Origin: Acanthacorydalis orientalis
Taxonomy: Eukaryota; Arthropoda; Insecta; Megaloptera; Corydalidae
Direction of reading: 5' to 3'
Assembly (NCBI GenBank): GCA_034766995.1
Contig: CM068313.1
Coordinates: 52,896,275-52,960,274 of the forward strand
DNA: 64,000 nt
The notes under the pieces are model-generated. The model was given only the letters and a program-made list of their open reading frames with translations, made no database searches and had not been told where the DNA came from. Of this stretch, positions 32,277-43,817 are shown piece by piece; position 1 is the stretch's first letter; each line of letters opens with the position of its first letter. A program made the position numbers and the translations under genes.

Positions 32277-33275
32277 TTAACCCTTTTAGTCGCACACTTT
32301 GTCCGAAAATAAATTTAAATTCACACTTCCCTTCCTTTCTGAAAGCAATTAATTATTAATAAATTGCGTAATAGACATTGAATTTGTATTTTAACATCGT
32401 CAGTTACACAGAAATAGTAAAGAAAATTTTATTCTTCGGGAATATTTGATTGCTTTTCAGCATAATTATAAAGTCACTTAAAGTCCTCAGTGTCATTTAA
32501 TGAGATACTTGCTGCTGCTTCTTATCAATGAGACCACAAATTCGGTGTACAATCTGAACTAAATTCTAATAAAAGGAATTACAAAAATATTATAGAGGAC
32601 AGTCACACCTCCCCTCTAGCTCCTTTACACCTCCTCAGGGGAGGAACAGTTCACAAGTTAAGAACCTCTGCGTTAGAAGATATTTACTTTGTCCTTATAT
32701 ATTTTATAACTACCTTTCATTCTTAGCATATGGAAATGACATATTTAAAATGTAAATATGATACTAGAAAATGACTAGTTATTCGTAGTATATTATAATT
32801 TGAATAGTTACCGCTTGTATTTTTTTATGTATCTAATATGTGAATAATTTAAAAAGGAAAATATACATGTGTTATTTTTCAATTTTCTATCACATAATTA
32901 GGTAACACGGTGATCAAAAAAAAAACAATATAATAAATTATAAACGGCACAACTATTATGTTATTCTAGTGCAGCAATCATAACCGTTCATCGTTGAAAA
33001 AAGTGACTTTATGAGAAACAGAGGAGTAGATAGCTGATATAAGTGAAGTTTTGTTTATTCTCATTGCTATGTAACATAAGTATGTGTCTATCTAAAACAA
33101 TGATAACTTTTATTTTTTTTTTGTTGTGTGTATAATATAGAAACAACATCCCAAACGCATATGTCCGTCCATAGTCCGCGCCGATAGCCTTTACCGGACG
33201 CATATGTGCGTCCATTGTCCACGTAGATAGCTTTCGCTGAACACATAATAGCGCCCATAGAATTCAAAGGGTTAA
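32277..33275. mobile_element. piggyBac-like non-autonomous element with TTAA duplication
   Basis: TTAA at 32277-32280 and again at 33272-33275 flank a 991-bp unit. Its ends are CCCTTTTAGTCGC and, complemented, CCCTTTGAATTC. Near the right end a 43-bp unit starting ACGCATATGT is tandemly repeated (33155-33197 and 33198-33240, then a partial copy to 33260). Each unit holds a CATATG-centred near-palindrome and CCGTCC/GCGTCC. No transposase was recognised. The TTAA duplication, short ends and subterminal repeats support piggyBac-type mobility. Confidence 0.75.
33155..33260. repeat. Subterminal 43-bp tandem repeat of the piggyBac-like element
   Basis: Two full units and one partial unit: ACGCATATGTCCGTCCATAG, ACGCATATGTGCGTCCATTG and ACACATAATAGCGCCCATAG. 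Confidence 0.85.
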
Positions 33276-33359
33276 AAGTGTTATAGTGAAATTTCCTGTC
33301 TACTGGGAAATCATCCGTTGTATTAGTATCATATAAATAATATATATATATAAGGTATA

Positions 33360-33634
33360 CTAGAGAGCTTCATCACCTGCTCACTGTGCTCGCCAGTCGC
33401 CTCCCTCATTCTGGGAGGAGGGGGGGGGGCAAAATTCAGTAGTCTGAGCCTTTAAATGAAATGTAATTTTCAGTTAATTGGACTGAAATATTTTTTTATT
33501 TACCTTTAAAGTGTTACTAAGCGGATGTTCCCCCTATTCGCTACGCTCGCTGAACCTCGGGGATCCACCCACGCTCGTTTTGCTTGCATTCCCAACGCGC
33601 TTCACTCGCACCCCTAAGTCGCTTCGGTTCTATC

Positions 33635-33691
<57 letters not shown>

Positions 33692-34240
33692 ATAATTGTA
33701 TGTCTATATAATCATTCTCGCTATTGAATACCAGTGAGTACGTTCCTCTGGCAAATGTGTTTGGACGTTGTTTTATAAAATCACATATTTCATTGTAATT
33801 GTGATCATAAAGTTTTTCTCCTTTCCGTATATATTTCTCCTTTCTCTCTCTTTTGGGATGAGTTTTTCATGCTATCTGTTTTTTTTTTTTGAAATTTTTC
33901 CCAGATTTGGCCTAGTGACTATAAATTTGATTTGTGAAAAATATGTTACAAGATTAATTCAAGATAAATGCTGGTTTTCGGGGCTAAAGCCTCTCGTAAC
34001 TTCCGACACATAGAAGGCTCAAGTCACCTCAAGATAAGCAACATCAAATTATCCAAAAAACAATTTTTTTTTGTAATTGTTATGCTATCAATATCATAAT
34101 TTTTGTGTAACTTCGGGTGTCATCGTTAATAATAATTTAATACAAAATCTGTACACATTTGTTTAAACTTTCTTGCATATTTATTGAAATTTTATACAAC
34201 ATCTGCTTTACATTTAGATTGATGTATATTTTTATTCAAC
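33360..34240 (+). repeat. Dispersed repeat C, copy 1
   Basis: Colinear in patches with 44471-45190, same orientation. Matching parts are a GC-richer block with TTCGCTACGCTCGCTGAACC, a (TG/TA)n tract, TATGTCTATATAATCATTCT, GTTGTTTTATAAAATCACAT, and near the end GTGTAACTTCGGGTGTCATC then GTTAATAATAATTTAAT. The GC-richer block also recurs, inverted and diverged, at 50840-50950. An 81-codon frame at 33768-34013 crosses it but has no recognisable product. Confidence 0.7.
33639..33690. repeat. (TG)n(TA)n microsatellite within repeat C
   Basis: Compound tract following the GC-richer block. Confidence 0.95.
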
Positions 34241-34283
34241 TATTTTGCTTGTGAAATTCTCCTTGCAAAGAATAATTCACTGA

Positions 34284-34284
34284 C

Positions 34285-34350
<66 letters not shown>

Positions 34351-34403
34351 TTGTATGTATTTATGTATGTATATACATACATACATGTATATATATATAT
34401 ATA
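34284..34403. repeat. (TA)n microsatellite
   Basis: TA tract of about 60 bp followed by TATG/CATA repeats. Confidence 0.95.
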
Positions 34404-34771
34404 CTTCCATATTTTTATACTCCCTATACTTATGTACATTTATTTACATGTATTTTCATATATTTAATTAAAGTGCAAATAAAAAAATGAAAATAGTAAA
34501 AAATATAAACTCAACGGCAATTTCAGTTCACTTTCTCAATAGTAAAATGTATTTTTTTTTAATTTCATCAAACGTACATACAAGATTTCAGTTTCATTAC
34601 AACAGACACGTTTTTAAATACGAATAAATTCATAAACTTGTACGTGTTCGTAAAACATAATAAACCAAACATTTGACAATAATACTGTCGACATGTGTTA
34701 TTAACGTGGTATGCATGTAATTCATTGCATTCTTAAATTACTTCATATTTTTGAAACCACCGATTACAAAC

Positions 34772-34772
<1 letters not shown>
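34404..34772. other. AT-rich spacer
   Basis: Nothing recognised between two microsatellites. Confidence 0.5.

Positions 34773-34848
<76 letters not shown>
34773..34848. repeat. (TA)n microsatellite
   Basis: TA tract with one phase break. Confidence 0.95.
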
Positions 34849-34849
<1 letters not shown>

Positions 34850-35260
34850 TATAGTAATAAATATTAATGACTAAACATAAGAACAAGTTTGGTCCTTAAA
34901 AAGGTATGTCAAAATTCAAACTTATGAGTATTTTGGACACGAAATCGTTATTTTAGAGTTTGAAAGTAGTAATAAAGTGTCATTAGTGTCATAGAGTATA
35001 GACTGTTTCTAGAATTCAAGTTTGTCAATTCAAACCGTATCGTTCGTTTAGAATCTTACCATTTACTATTCGGGAATTTAAATTGATGTGCATCGATTTA
35101 GTATATGCAATACATAAAACGATAAAATATGTTTATTATACTATAAATATTCTAACAGTTTTTATGTACAGTGTTGATTTTTTTATGATTATTTCATTTT
35201 ATAAAAGAGAACAGTTTGATTTGTTGATTGACTACTGATTATTTTGATTATTTCTTACAG
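34849..35260. other. AT-rich spacer
   Basis: Nothing recognised. Confidence 0.5.
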
Positions 35261-35338
35261 CATTTCGATAACGCTGCTATCCTTCTCAGAGTAATAAGAT
35301 GCAGAAATACAGATGTCTTTACCATAGTACTCTGAGAA
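35261..35338 (-). repeat. Structured repeat end with 11-bp hairpin
   Basis: TTCTCAGAGTA and TACTCTGAGAA form an inverted repeat around 28 bases. On the minus strand the left part reads GAGAAGGATAGCAGCG then TTATCGAAATGCTGT, a GAAA-containing stem-loop like those at the ends of some arthropod retroelements. The family is unresolved. Confidence 0.45.
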
Positions 35339-35341
35339 TGA

Positions 35342-35366
35342 TGATATATATATATATATATATATA
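35342..35366. repeat. Short (TA)n tract
   Basis: TA run. Confidence 0.9.
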
Positions 35367-35521
35367 ACACTCAAAATAAACAATAATCAATTATTTAACA
35401 TTTTAACCAGAAATGTTTTAATGGATTCTATATAAGCGAGTAATTAGTTTGTGAAAGTGAATTTACCTACAAGGCCAAAAAATATATTATAATACTGATA
35501 GTTAGTCATAATTGTTGAATA

Positions 35522-36065
35522 TTAGGCTGGAAGGAAAATAATCTTGAGCTTATTTTTTTTCATTGAAAGTGTTATTTTTCCGTGTTCATGTTAATATAAT
35601 TTTAAAGTGCATTTTTCGGTCTGTATTTTGGTATCATCGACATTGGTTTTATTATTAATTTCGCTTCAAACTGAGGTATTGAACTAAAGATCGAAAAGAA
35701 GCATATAAAATCAATTTTTTGTATGAGATGAAAATGGGTGATAAAGCAACAAAAATTGCTCGTAAACTGAACGATACTTTTGGTTTGGGTATTGTTAGGG
35801 AACATATGGTACAATAGCGATTCCAAATATTTCATGGTGGGGAGGAGATCCTTGAAGATGAAGAAGGTCGTAGGAGTTCTTTTTCAGTTCATAACGGCCA
35901 ACTGAAGGCGTTAGTTGAATCGGAACCACACACAATAATTCGAGAGCTTGTATAGAATTTAGACATTAGTCAGCCAACAGTTCTGGACTACTTAAAATCA
36001 CTTAAATTAAAAAATGTATACGAATTTGAAGGTCATAAACCGCAGTTATTTTTCTACCAAACTAA
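35522..36065 (+). mobile_element. Mariner MITE encoding only the helix-turn-helix region, copy 3
   Basis: Ends are TTAGGCTGGAAGGAAAATAA on the left and, complemented, TTAGTTTGGTAGAAAAATAA on the right. From about 35726 the plus strand reads FLYEMKMGDKATKIARKLND, TFGLGIVREHMVQ, then LEDEEGRRSSFSVHNGQ, LKALVESEPHTIIRELV, DISQPTVLDYLKSLKL, and on into the terminal repeat as NVYEFEGHKPQLFFYQTN. Only two stops interrupt the frame, making this the best-preserved copy of the truncated reading frame. No catalytic domain is present. Confidence 0.88.
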
Positions 36066-37055
36066 TAACTTCAAAATTTTTATGTCTGCGATCCCGTTAA
36101 TGTGTTATCATTGTAATCTTCGTCCATTTAGTTCACTCGAGTTTCTGTTTTTTAATTACTAATTTTTGCATTTGTGCGTTTTTCAGTTAGATTTTATATA
36201 ACTCAGTTAAATGAAATTGATTTGAAGATGGCATGCATTCCGAAAACAATAGAGAAAAACTGAAACTCAAATAAACCAAAAGTGATAAAGGAAATTAGGA
36301 TAACGTATCGATTTATCATTTCAATGATTACTCGTTATTGTATTTTTTTTATAAAATTTTAAAACGAAAATAAAATTCGACATAGTACACATTTTGTTAA
36401 CTGTTGATGTAAATAGAATTATCTTCGTAAATAAACATTAAAAGTTCAAATATGCAACTGTTGTATGCCATCAGTGCTTTCTACTTTCAACACAGTTTTG
36501 TTTGCTTAACGCCATTGTTTCATTATGACTTTATAATATTCGGTGTCATTTTATTTGATTTATGTAAATGATATAATCTTCAGAGAGAAATTTCATTGTG
36601 AACGATTGGAACTGTTTATAATTGAATATCTGTTAAATTTCTAATCTATGCGTCATGCATTAAAAACTGTTGTTGTAGCATATGTCTTTAAAACAAGTAT
36701 CTTAAAATATGTAAGTCATAATCTTTGTTGTCTAAAATCTGTTAAAGAAAACATGTAAATAGTGTCATGTTTTTTTTAAGTAACCTGCTCGCTGCACTTG
36801 CGCACCACCGGAGGAAATTAAATTCTAATTGTTTTGTAAGGATAGTAAGAACAGAGGACCTTCATGTTTATGGTTGTTTATTTCTCTATAAATAAGTATT
36901 AGATATAGATATATTATTATATAAACCAAAAATACTTGTAAATTTAAGTATATACGAGTATAAAATAAGGTAAATTATTGAATTTGATTAAATACTGATG
37001 TTAAAGGGTTAAAAAATTATAATACATTTAAGGTAGTAGTAATCACCTCATACGA
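36066..37055. other. AT-rich stretch
   Basis: It contains a small TTTGAAGATGGCATGCATTC-CGAAAAC motif at about 36220-36250 and a short GC-richer bit at 36785-36815. No gene was recognised. Confidence 0.45.
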
Positions 37056-37106
37056 GTATATATATGTATATATGTATATATGTATGTATATATATATATA
37101 TATAGG
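37056..37106. repeat. Interrupted (TA)n microsatellite
   Basis: TA with TGTA interruptions. Confidence 0.9.
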
Positions 37107-37462
37107 GCCTTGTGGTGCCATGGAAAAAGAGAGCACTCGCTCCAGGTGCTTCAAATATGAAGGCCCCTATTAGATATTTCGCAATTTGTTATTTTGTTTT
37201 ATTATTTGTATGATTTTTGTTTATTTATAACGAATAATAAAGCTTAAATAATAAATAGTGCTCTCATTGCTGCTAGAAGGCGCCTTGTACCTAATTTGCA
37301 ATTATAGATTTCATCTTCAGATGTATATTATATGTTAGTCATGTTAAATCAATATGTAAGTATATTTAGCATTGTAGTAAATAACTGTATTTGATATTTT
37401 TATACACCAAGACATAATAAATTTCATTATTATACTTATTTTCATTCAATCTCTATGTAATA
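37107..37462. other. Spacer with a less AT-rich patch
   Basis: 37107-37170 (GGGCCTTGTGGTGCCATGG...GAAGGCCCCT) is GC-richer and bounded by GGGCC and GGCCCC in inverted order. AGAGAGCACT and AGTGCTCTC recur inverted at 37130 and 37258. It could be an old inverted-repeat element. No family was identified. Confidence 0.35.
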
Positions 37463-38716
37463 GGAGGTTGTATTGAGCGCCGCTTTACAAGTGTAAATTG
37501 CTCTAGGTGCGTATGCTGGGGGCAGTAACAGATGTCTCATATGCCATTTTGAAGTGTAAACATTTTCCACTAAAATTCAGTCATAAGATGCTACCCTTTG
37601 TTTACACAAGTGCTTTTCTATAACCGAATTAAAATTGAATCCGATAAGTTATTTTTCCGATGTGTACTGCGCTACTTTCATTTGAAAAAAAATGCAGCTG
37701 AAGCCCATCGATTGCTTACGAAAACTTATGGTTAATCTGCTCCATCGGAATTATGTAGAGATTGGTTTCAACTATTCGAAACTGGTGATCGTGACGTTCA
37801 CGACAAACAACGGCCAGGTCCATCGAAACAGTTCGAAAATGAATAACTTCAAGCTCTATTGCAAGAAAACCCTGTTCATACACTCAAACAATTTGCTCAA
37901 CAGCTCGAATTCGATAATCAGCCATTTTATGACCCTTACAAGCGATGGGAAAGATCCAGAAAGAAGGGAAATGGCTGCCACATGATCTGACCAAAAATGC
38001 CATTGCTAATCGTTTGAACATCTCGATTTCTTTGCTTGCAAGGCATAAAAATAAGAGTTTCTTGTGTCGTATCGTGACCGACGATGAAAAATGGATCTAT
38101 TTCATAAGAAATCATGGATTGATCCTGTGCAATCATCAACGTCGACACCAAAACGAAACATCCACGGTCACAAAGTAATTCTCTCTATTTGGTAGGATAT
38201 GGAGGGTTCCGTTTATTATGAGTTGTTGATACCGAAGGAAACAATGACCGTCGAATTTTATGAACAACAATTGGTGCGTTGGAATGATAATTAGATCCAA
38301 AAACGACCATCTATTACATTTAATCGCCGAAAAGAGATTCTTCTCCATGACAAAGCTCGGTCCCATGTTCCTACAGCCATGAAACAAACACTGATGAAAC
38401 TCGAATGGAAGGTTTTTCCACACCCAGCGTATTCTCAGGATCTGATCCCAAGCGATTACTATCTGTTCCGATCGATGCAACACACTTTGGAAGATACACA
38501 TTTCCATAACTACCGAGAAGTCGAAAATTGAGTTGTTGAATGGATTGGCTCAAAATACAGACTATTATTTCGTCGCGGAATTCAGTTTTTGTCAGAAAGG
38601 TGGGAAAAAATCATATCTTCCGAGTACAAATACTTTAAGTAATGTATTCACACATTTTGTTATTGAAATAAATGTTCAAAAAACCACAAAGAACAGCCGT
38701 TTTCAATGCAACCTCC
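37463..38716 (+). mobile_element. Mos1-like (mauritiana-type) mariner, full length but broken
   Basis: TA target duplications lie at 37461-37462 and 38717-38718. The terminal repeats are GGAGGTTGTATTGAGCGCCG and, complemented, GGAGGTTGCATTGAAAACGG. The 1254-bp length is close to Mos1 (about 1.29 kb). Plus-strand blocks run in order: AAEAHRLLTKTYG, LCRDWFQLFETGDRDVHDKQ, PGPSKQFENE, MGKIQKEGKWLPHDL, RIVTDDEKWIYF (first aspartate), YYELLIPKETMTVEFYEQQL, LLHDKARSHVPTAMKQTL (second), FPHPAYSQDLIPSDYYLFRS (third) and SERWEKIISSEYKYF. All three catalytic aspartates survive. At least three frameshifts or stops (near 37733, 37850 and 37940) inactivate it. Confidence 0.93.
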
Positions 38717-39455
38717 TAATATTATTATTCGAGCACTAGTTATACGACAAATATCCGACATGACGTTGGGACGATTCCACGATTCGAATTCATAAAAATA
38801 AAAACAGTTTTAATTACGAATTTGATGACCGACCCATTACAGACTAACAACACAAGTACAATTTTTTTTTATTTCATTCTTGACACTCAGGTTAATTCAA
38901 TTACTGAAAGATTTAAACAAATAAAATTATATGTTGATAAGTTTATAATATTGTACATTTATAAATTTAAACATGAAAATAGATCAGAAATACTAAAAAA
39001 ATGTATTGGTATAATATATAGGGTGATAATGATAATAGAGATATTGATGGTCATGAACTTTGTGAAGAAATTATAAATTTAGTATTATTGTCCTCTCAAA
39101 TGGAATCTATAGTCAAAAATACTTAATTATTTGTGGACAAACAATATGACTCAAACTATAGAAAACTAATAAGAAGTTTTTGTTGAAATATTGTAATTGT
39201 CTATTTAGAAAATGTAACGTTTTAGTATTCTTAGTAAATACTTCTTTGTTTATTTTTAAAATATTTATTATAGAAAGATAATTTATCATTATCTGAGTTA
39301 TTTCTTTCAGTTTACAAAATTAAGAAGTCGATTTATTCAATTGTACATACATTAACTTACATTATTTTTAAATTTATTATTATATCATACTGACTATTTA
39401 TCATGCCTGAAACTCTATGCATACACAAATTAATCTGACCAATAGTTAAATGCCA
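38717..39455. other. AT-rich stretch, nothing recognised
   Basis: The 84-codon frame at 38822-39076 shows no family features. Confidence 0.5.
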
Positions 39456-39680
39456 GAAGGAAATGCGCTAGTTAATTATGTGGAAAGAGACAGCTAATAA
39501 TTGAGAAAGTGAGGAGCTCGGCGAGGTCGCTCGAGGAGATACAGCAAGAAGCAGAAGTACCGTTGGCCTACTTTACAACATTTGTCTCATCATCATCGTC
39601 CATTGATGTTCGCTATAATCACAACTATTCTGTTTGTGTACGGTTTTTTTCCGCACCAACAAAAACTTAACGAAAACAAA
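39456..39680. other. Less AT-rich patch
   Basis: GAGGAGCTCGGCGAGGTCGC and the following 150 bp stand out by composition. No transposon end, splice site or long frame was seen. It could be an exon or enhancer; the function is unknown. Confidence 0.3.
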
Positions 39681-40389
39681 AATATAACGAATATCATTAG
39701 ACTAAGGAAAATCATTTTTTCTACATTATTTCCCACGATTGTAAAGCATGTACAATACTGATTATTTGCTTCTGATTATGATTACGAACGGAGTCGTTTT
39801 AAGGTCAAGACAATTATAACGAAGCGTTTTGGTGTATCCTGTGGAATGTTGGTCCATTTAAACTTCCTCTATGAAAATAATTGCGCATATTAGATCGATG
39901 TCATAAATAATGTCGTATAGAAATATGTTGATTTATATTCATGTCTGATGATTGGTATCTTTAGAAATTGTTTACGTTTCGGTAATGTCAGAATAATCGA
40001 AGGAAATCGATTAATGCGGAAAACTGATTGTGTGTTTGACATTTATGAATTCTAATCGGTAATTTATAAGGTATTATTATAAGCTATTGAGGAAGTTTTC
40101 TATTATAGTAATGTTATTACTGGTATCTTGATTGTATTGTAACGTTTTCTTAAACATACAAGTAATATTCTTATAATTATATATTATTTTTCTATAAAAT
40201 GCGTTTTTTTTTAAAAAAAAATTTATAGTACAATTGAATAAACTATTAACATACATATATTTTAATAATTATTAAAATTTATATATTATAGATTATTTTT
40301 TCTTCATTATATTAATTAAAAATTATGAATAACTTCTATATTTATTTTTATAAATTCAGTTTTATAATAAAGAAAAAATGTGATAAAAA
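39681..40389. other. AT-rich stretch, nothing recognised
   Basis: No supportable feature. Confidence 0.5.
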
Positions 40390-41032
40390 TATGTATTAAC
40401 GCAAATGTTTAAATTGTTTTCTTTGCTCATCCACATGTTGTTCACATTTTCGATAAACGGAATTACATACATCACCTAAGACAGGGGTGGCCAATGTTTT
40501 GGTTTCCCTGCGCCACATTGGAAGAAGAAGAATTGTCTTGGGCCACACATAAAATACACTTACACTAACGATTGCTGATGAGTAAAAAAAATCTTTTCCA
40601 CAATTCATTTTACCCGACATTCCAACAGGGTCCTCTCGTTCTTTATTTTATTAGTTAATTTTAACAGTTTTTTGTTTCTTCTGGCGGAACTGTTTGCAAT
40701 TATAATGCCAATTATGGATAATATTCCATTTACTCCTATTTGTGGTCGTAACATTCTCTGATTATTCCATTCTGTTCTGTTGTCGTCTACAAAATTCGCT
40801 CTCAAGAACTACACAATTAAATTACAAAAAAAATCTCATAATGTTTTAAGTAAGTTTATGATTTTGTGTTGGACCGCATTCACAGCCGTCCTGGGCCGCA
40901 GGTTGAATAAGCCTGACTTAAGATATCTTTTGACATTTCTACATATTCTGCTTCAATAGCTTGCGGTAATTCAGCGATAGTTACTGGTTTTGTGCCGTAC
41001 ATTTTAGCTTTGAGCTAAATTGGTAACTATTA
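40390..41032 (-). pseudogene. DDE_3-type transposase C-terminal relic, split by a hAT element
   Basis: On the minus strand, 41015-40916 encodes LKAKMYGTKPVTIAELPQAI then EAEYVEMSKDI. After the inserted hAT MITE, 40474-40397 continues with DVCNSVYRKCEQHVDEQRKQ and FKHLR before a stop. Together these give the usual C-terminal end of insect DDE_3 (DUF4817-associated) transposases. The upstream catalytic part is missing beyond 41032. It is the same family as 4470-5250. The frame across the insertion is conserved, so the hAT entered a still readable gene or a young copy. Confidence 0.7.
40482..40915. mobile_element. hAT-type MITE with 8-bp target duplication
   Basis: It begins CAGGGGTGGCCAATGTTTTG and ends GGGCCGCAGGTTGAATAAGC followed by CTG; the ends are inverted, CAGGGG against CAGGCT. 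The flanking 8-mers are ACCTAAGA (40474-40481) and ACTTAAGA (40916-40923), one mismatch apart. The internal GCCACATTGG, GGGCCACACATAAAATACAC and TGGGCCGC are typical of Charlie-like hAT MITEs, the SPIN-type layout. At 434 bp it has no transposase. Confidence 0.88.
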
Positions 41033-41624
41033 TTATAATAATCTAATAACTATAATTATAATCTCTCATAATTATAATCTATAATTAATAAATTAGAGAA
41101 TTTATTTAGAACTTATTTATTATAAATTAGGTTGACTTATTTACTGCAATGATCTGTTAAGAAAAAAATATAAATTAATTTTTTGATGAAAAAAAGTCTA
41201 TTTGAAAATAAATATAAAAGTTAGCTTTCAAAACAGGCATTTCTTTATTATAAATCGAATGAAATCTTTATAATGATTCTATATCTAAGTTTATGTAAAA
41301 AAATACATCATCTATCTATATCACTGATTTATTACTAAGCAGTTCGATTTATCAACACCCATAAAATAATCTTCATATTAGAAACATTTTTCGTACAGAA
41401 AATAAATAATAGAACATAAAATTGTTTTTAATGTCATGAAAAATTTCATTTATTAGTAGAGAAAAAAATAATATATTACTTAAAACGATGAGACAAGTGT
41501 ATAGATTTTGTGATAAATTACAATGTTGTAAAATAGTAAGCAGTTTGTGATCTTTTAATAAAATACTTTTATACGACAACATATGTTTTTATAATCAGTT
41601 AAACATTTGCATACAAACGAATAC
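41033..41624. other. AT-rich stretch, nothing recognised
   Basis: No supportable feature. Confidence 0.5.
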
Positions 41625-41628
41625 ACAT

Positions 41629-41705
<77 letters not shown>
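41625..41705. repeat. (CA)n(TA)n microsatellite
   Basis: Compound tract with about 55 bp of TA. Confidence 0.95.
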
Positions 41706-41707
<2 letters not shown>

Positions 41708-41977
41708 TTCATGCTTTTATTTGTGTGTGTAAAAACTGCTGTATTACATCATATTATAGTCAGTAGTATTTAAAAATAATCATATAGCTACAGGAATTAA
41801 TCATAATGTTAAAATCAATAGTGAGATGACGTACAAGAAATAAATGTTAAAAATTATAAACTATTTTCATCACTCTTTTATCTACCTGTAAATATTTTCT
41901 GTGTTATTTCTCTCACATTTTAAATTAACATATTCTGTTCTCTAATAATGATGACATTAAATCTATATGCATACTTT

Positions 41978-42028
41978 ATGTATATATATATATATGCATA
42001 CACACATTGCATTTGCACACACATTTGC

Positions 42029-42093
<65 letters not shown>
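41978..42093. repeat. (TA)n microsatellites with CA-rich spacer
   Basis: Two TA tracts separated by CATTTGCACACACATTTGC. Confidence 0.95.
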
Positions 42094-43247
42094 TAAATTA
42101 TATGTGGTATAGCTCGTAGTTATAACGCAGTATAGGTCATAACGACTAGCGGTAGTCTGTAGGTCAGTCACAGCTTTAGGGCCTGCTGCTTGTTTCTGAT
42201 TACAAAAGTGGGGGTACTCGAAGATTCATCAATGTTTGTCAAGTGACGGTATTTTTTTATTATTAAATTTATTTTAAATGGTTTCGGAATGCCTATAGCG
42301 TCACTTGTGTTAATTTTTTGTACGAAAATATTTCTTTAATGGAATATATATATATAAAAGAAACTTTTATAGCAGTTTAATATTTTATACGTTTCGTTTA
42401 ATCTAGAATAGTTTGATTATGCTTTTTTGTAAGACATTATTTCATTATCCGGTGTAGTAACAATTAAACAGTCGACCTTATTTCTGACAAGCGGTTATAA
42501 CTGAATTATTAATGATATAAACGTTTCGGAGATTTAATTTCGTTTTTGAGAATATTTCAGGAAAAATGTCTCATTCTTGTTATGTAATGATGGAAAGATA
42601 ATACAATTAATCTTTGAAGCGTAGGTAAATGTAGGCGTAATACCGTTTCATAACTATTAACTGTACTGAGTCAACGTGAACGAAACACCGTTTAACTAAC
42701 TGCCGAAAACGACACAAGACTATCCATTAAGCATTTATTAATGACTGTTTTTTTGTGTCATGTGTTACATAAAAACAATAATAGTATTATTATAGTCAGA
42801 TCAAGCAGACATTCATATATATATATAAGTAAAAATATTTTTTAGAACGTATAAAAAGTGAATTTTAGAGTGGAAATGTTTCAGAAATAATTGAAATCTA
42901 TTTGACGTAATTGTAGACTAGCATATTATTTTAACTAATAATATATTAGTAAGATTTGCAGTTCTTTGACATGAAAATATGTATCTTCATTTCAAAAACG
43001 ATGAAGTTTTAGTTTTTAGAAATTTAATCTTTTTCTGATAGCAGTTGTATTTAAGATTTAGATCGTACTATTTTCGATTTATATATTTTTTCAAATTACT
43101 GTCTCATAATACAATATGTGTTGGTTTTTTGTATACAATTTCGATTTTCTATGATCAATTATATATTTATTATACTTAATATCGTGTTTCTTAACATTTT
43201 TTTATTAATAATAGTAGAAAATGAGATGTTTTGTAGGTCTGAAATTA
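42094..43247. other. AT-rich stretch, less AT-rich at 42100-42250
   Basis: Nothing recognised. The patch at 42100-42250 (TAGCGGTAGTCTGTAGGTCA, GGGCCTGCTGCTTG) has no transposon hallmark. Confidence 0.4.
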
Positions 43248-43796
43248 TTAAGTTGGTAGGAAAATAATTGCAGTTTTTGTTTTCTGTATTGTAACCTTAA
43301 TTTTTTCAATAAAAGTGTCATTTCATTGTGTCCATGATAATATTATTTTAAAGTGCATTCTTTAGTCTGTATTTTTGGTAATATCGACTATGGTGTAATT
43401 ATTAATTTTGCTTCAAATTGGGCTATTGAATTAAAGATGGAAAAGAAGAAAATAAGAGCATGTTTTGTATGAGTACAAAACGGATGATAAAGCAGCAGAA
43501 ACTGCTCGTAAACTAAACGATACTTTGGTGTGGATACTGTTAAGGAAGGTATTGTGAAATGGTAGTTCCAAAAATTTCGTCCTGTGAACGAAACCCTTGA
43601 ATATGAGAAGGTCGAGGACGTCATTCTTCAGTTCATAACGACTACCTAAAGAGTTAGTTGAATCAGAATCACAAACAACAATTCAAGAGCTTGCACAAAA
43701 GATAAGTGTTAGTCATCCAACACTTCTGGATCACAAATGGAAAAATTTATATAAATTTGTAGGTCATAAACCGCATTCTTTTTTCCACCAACTTAA
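43248..43796 (+). mobile_element. Mariner MITE encoding only the helix-turn-helix region, copy 4
   Basis: Left end TTAAGTTGGTAGGAAAATAA, right end complemented TTAAGTTGGTGGAAAAAAG. Plus-strand coding is broken but clear: KTDDKAAETARKLNDT, DTVKEGIVKW, FQKFRPVNETLE, SSVHNDYL-like residues, LVESESQTTIQELAQKISVS, HPTLLDHKWKN, then LYKFVGHKPHSFFHQLN inside the terminal repeat. There is no catalytic domain. Confidence 0.85.
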
Positions 43797-43817
43797 TATT
43801 TAAATAATTATTATTTT

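Noticed and set aside
33155..33260. Short CRISPR-like or satellite repeat
   Set aside because: It has only two and a half contiguous units with no spacers, located at the end of a TTAA-flanked element; it is a subterminal transposon repeat.
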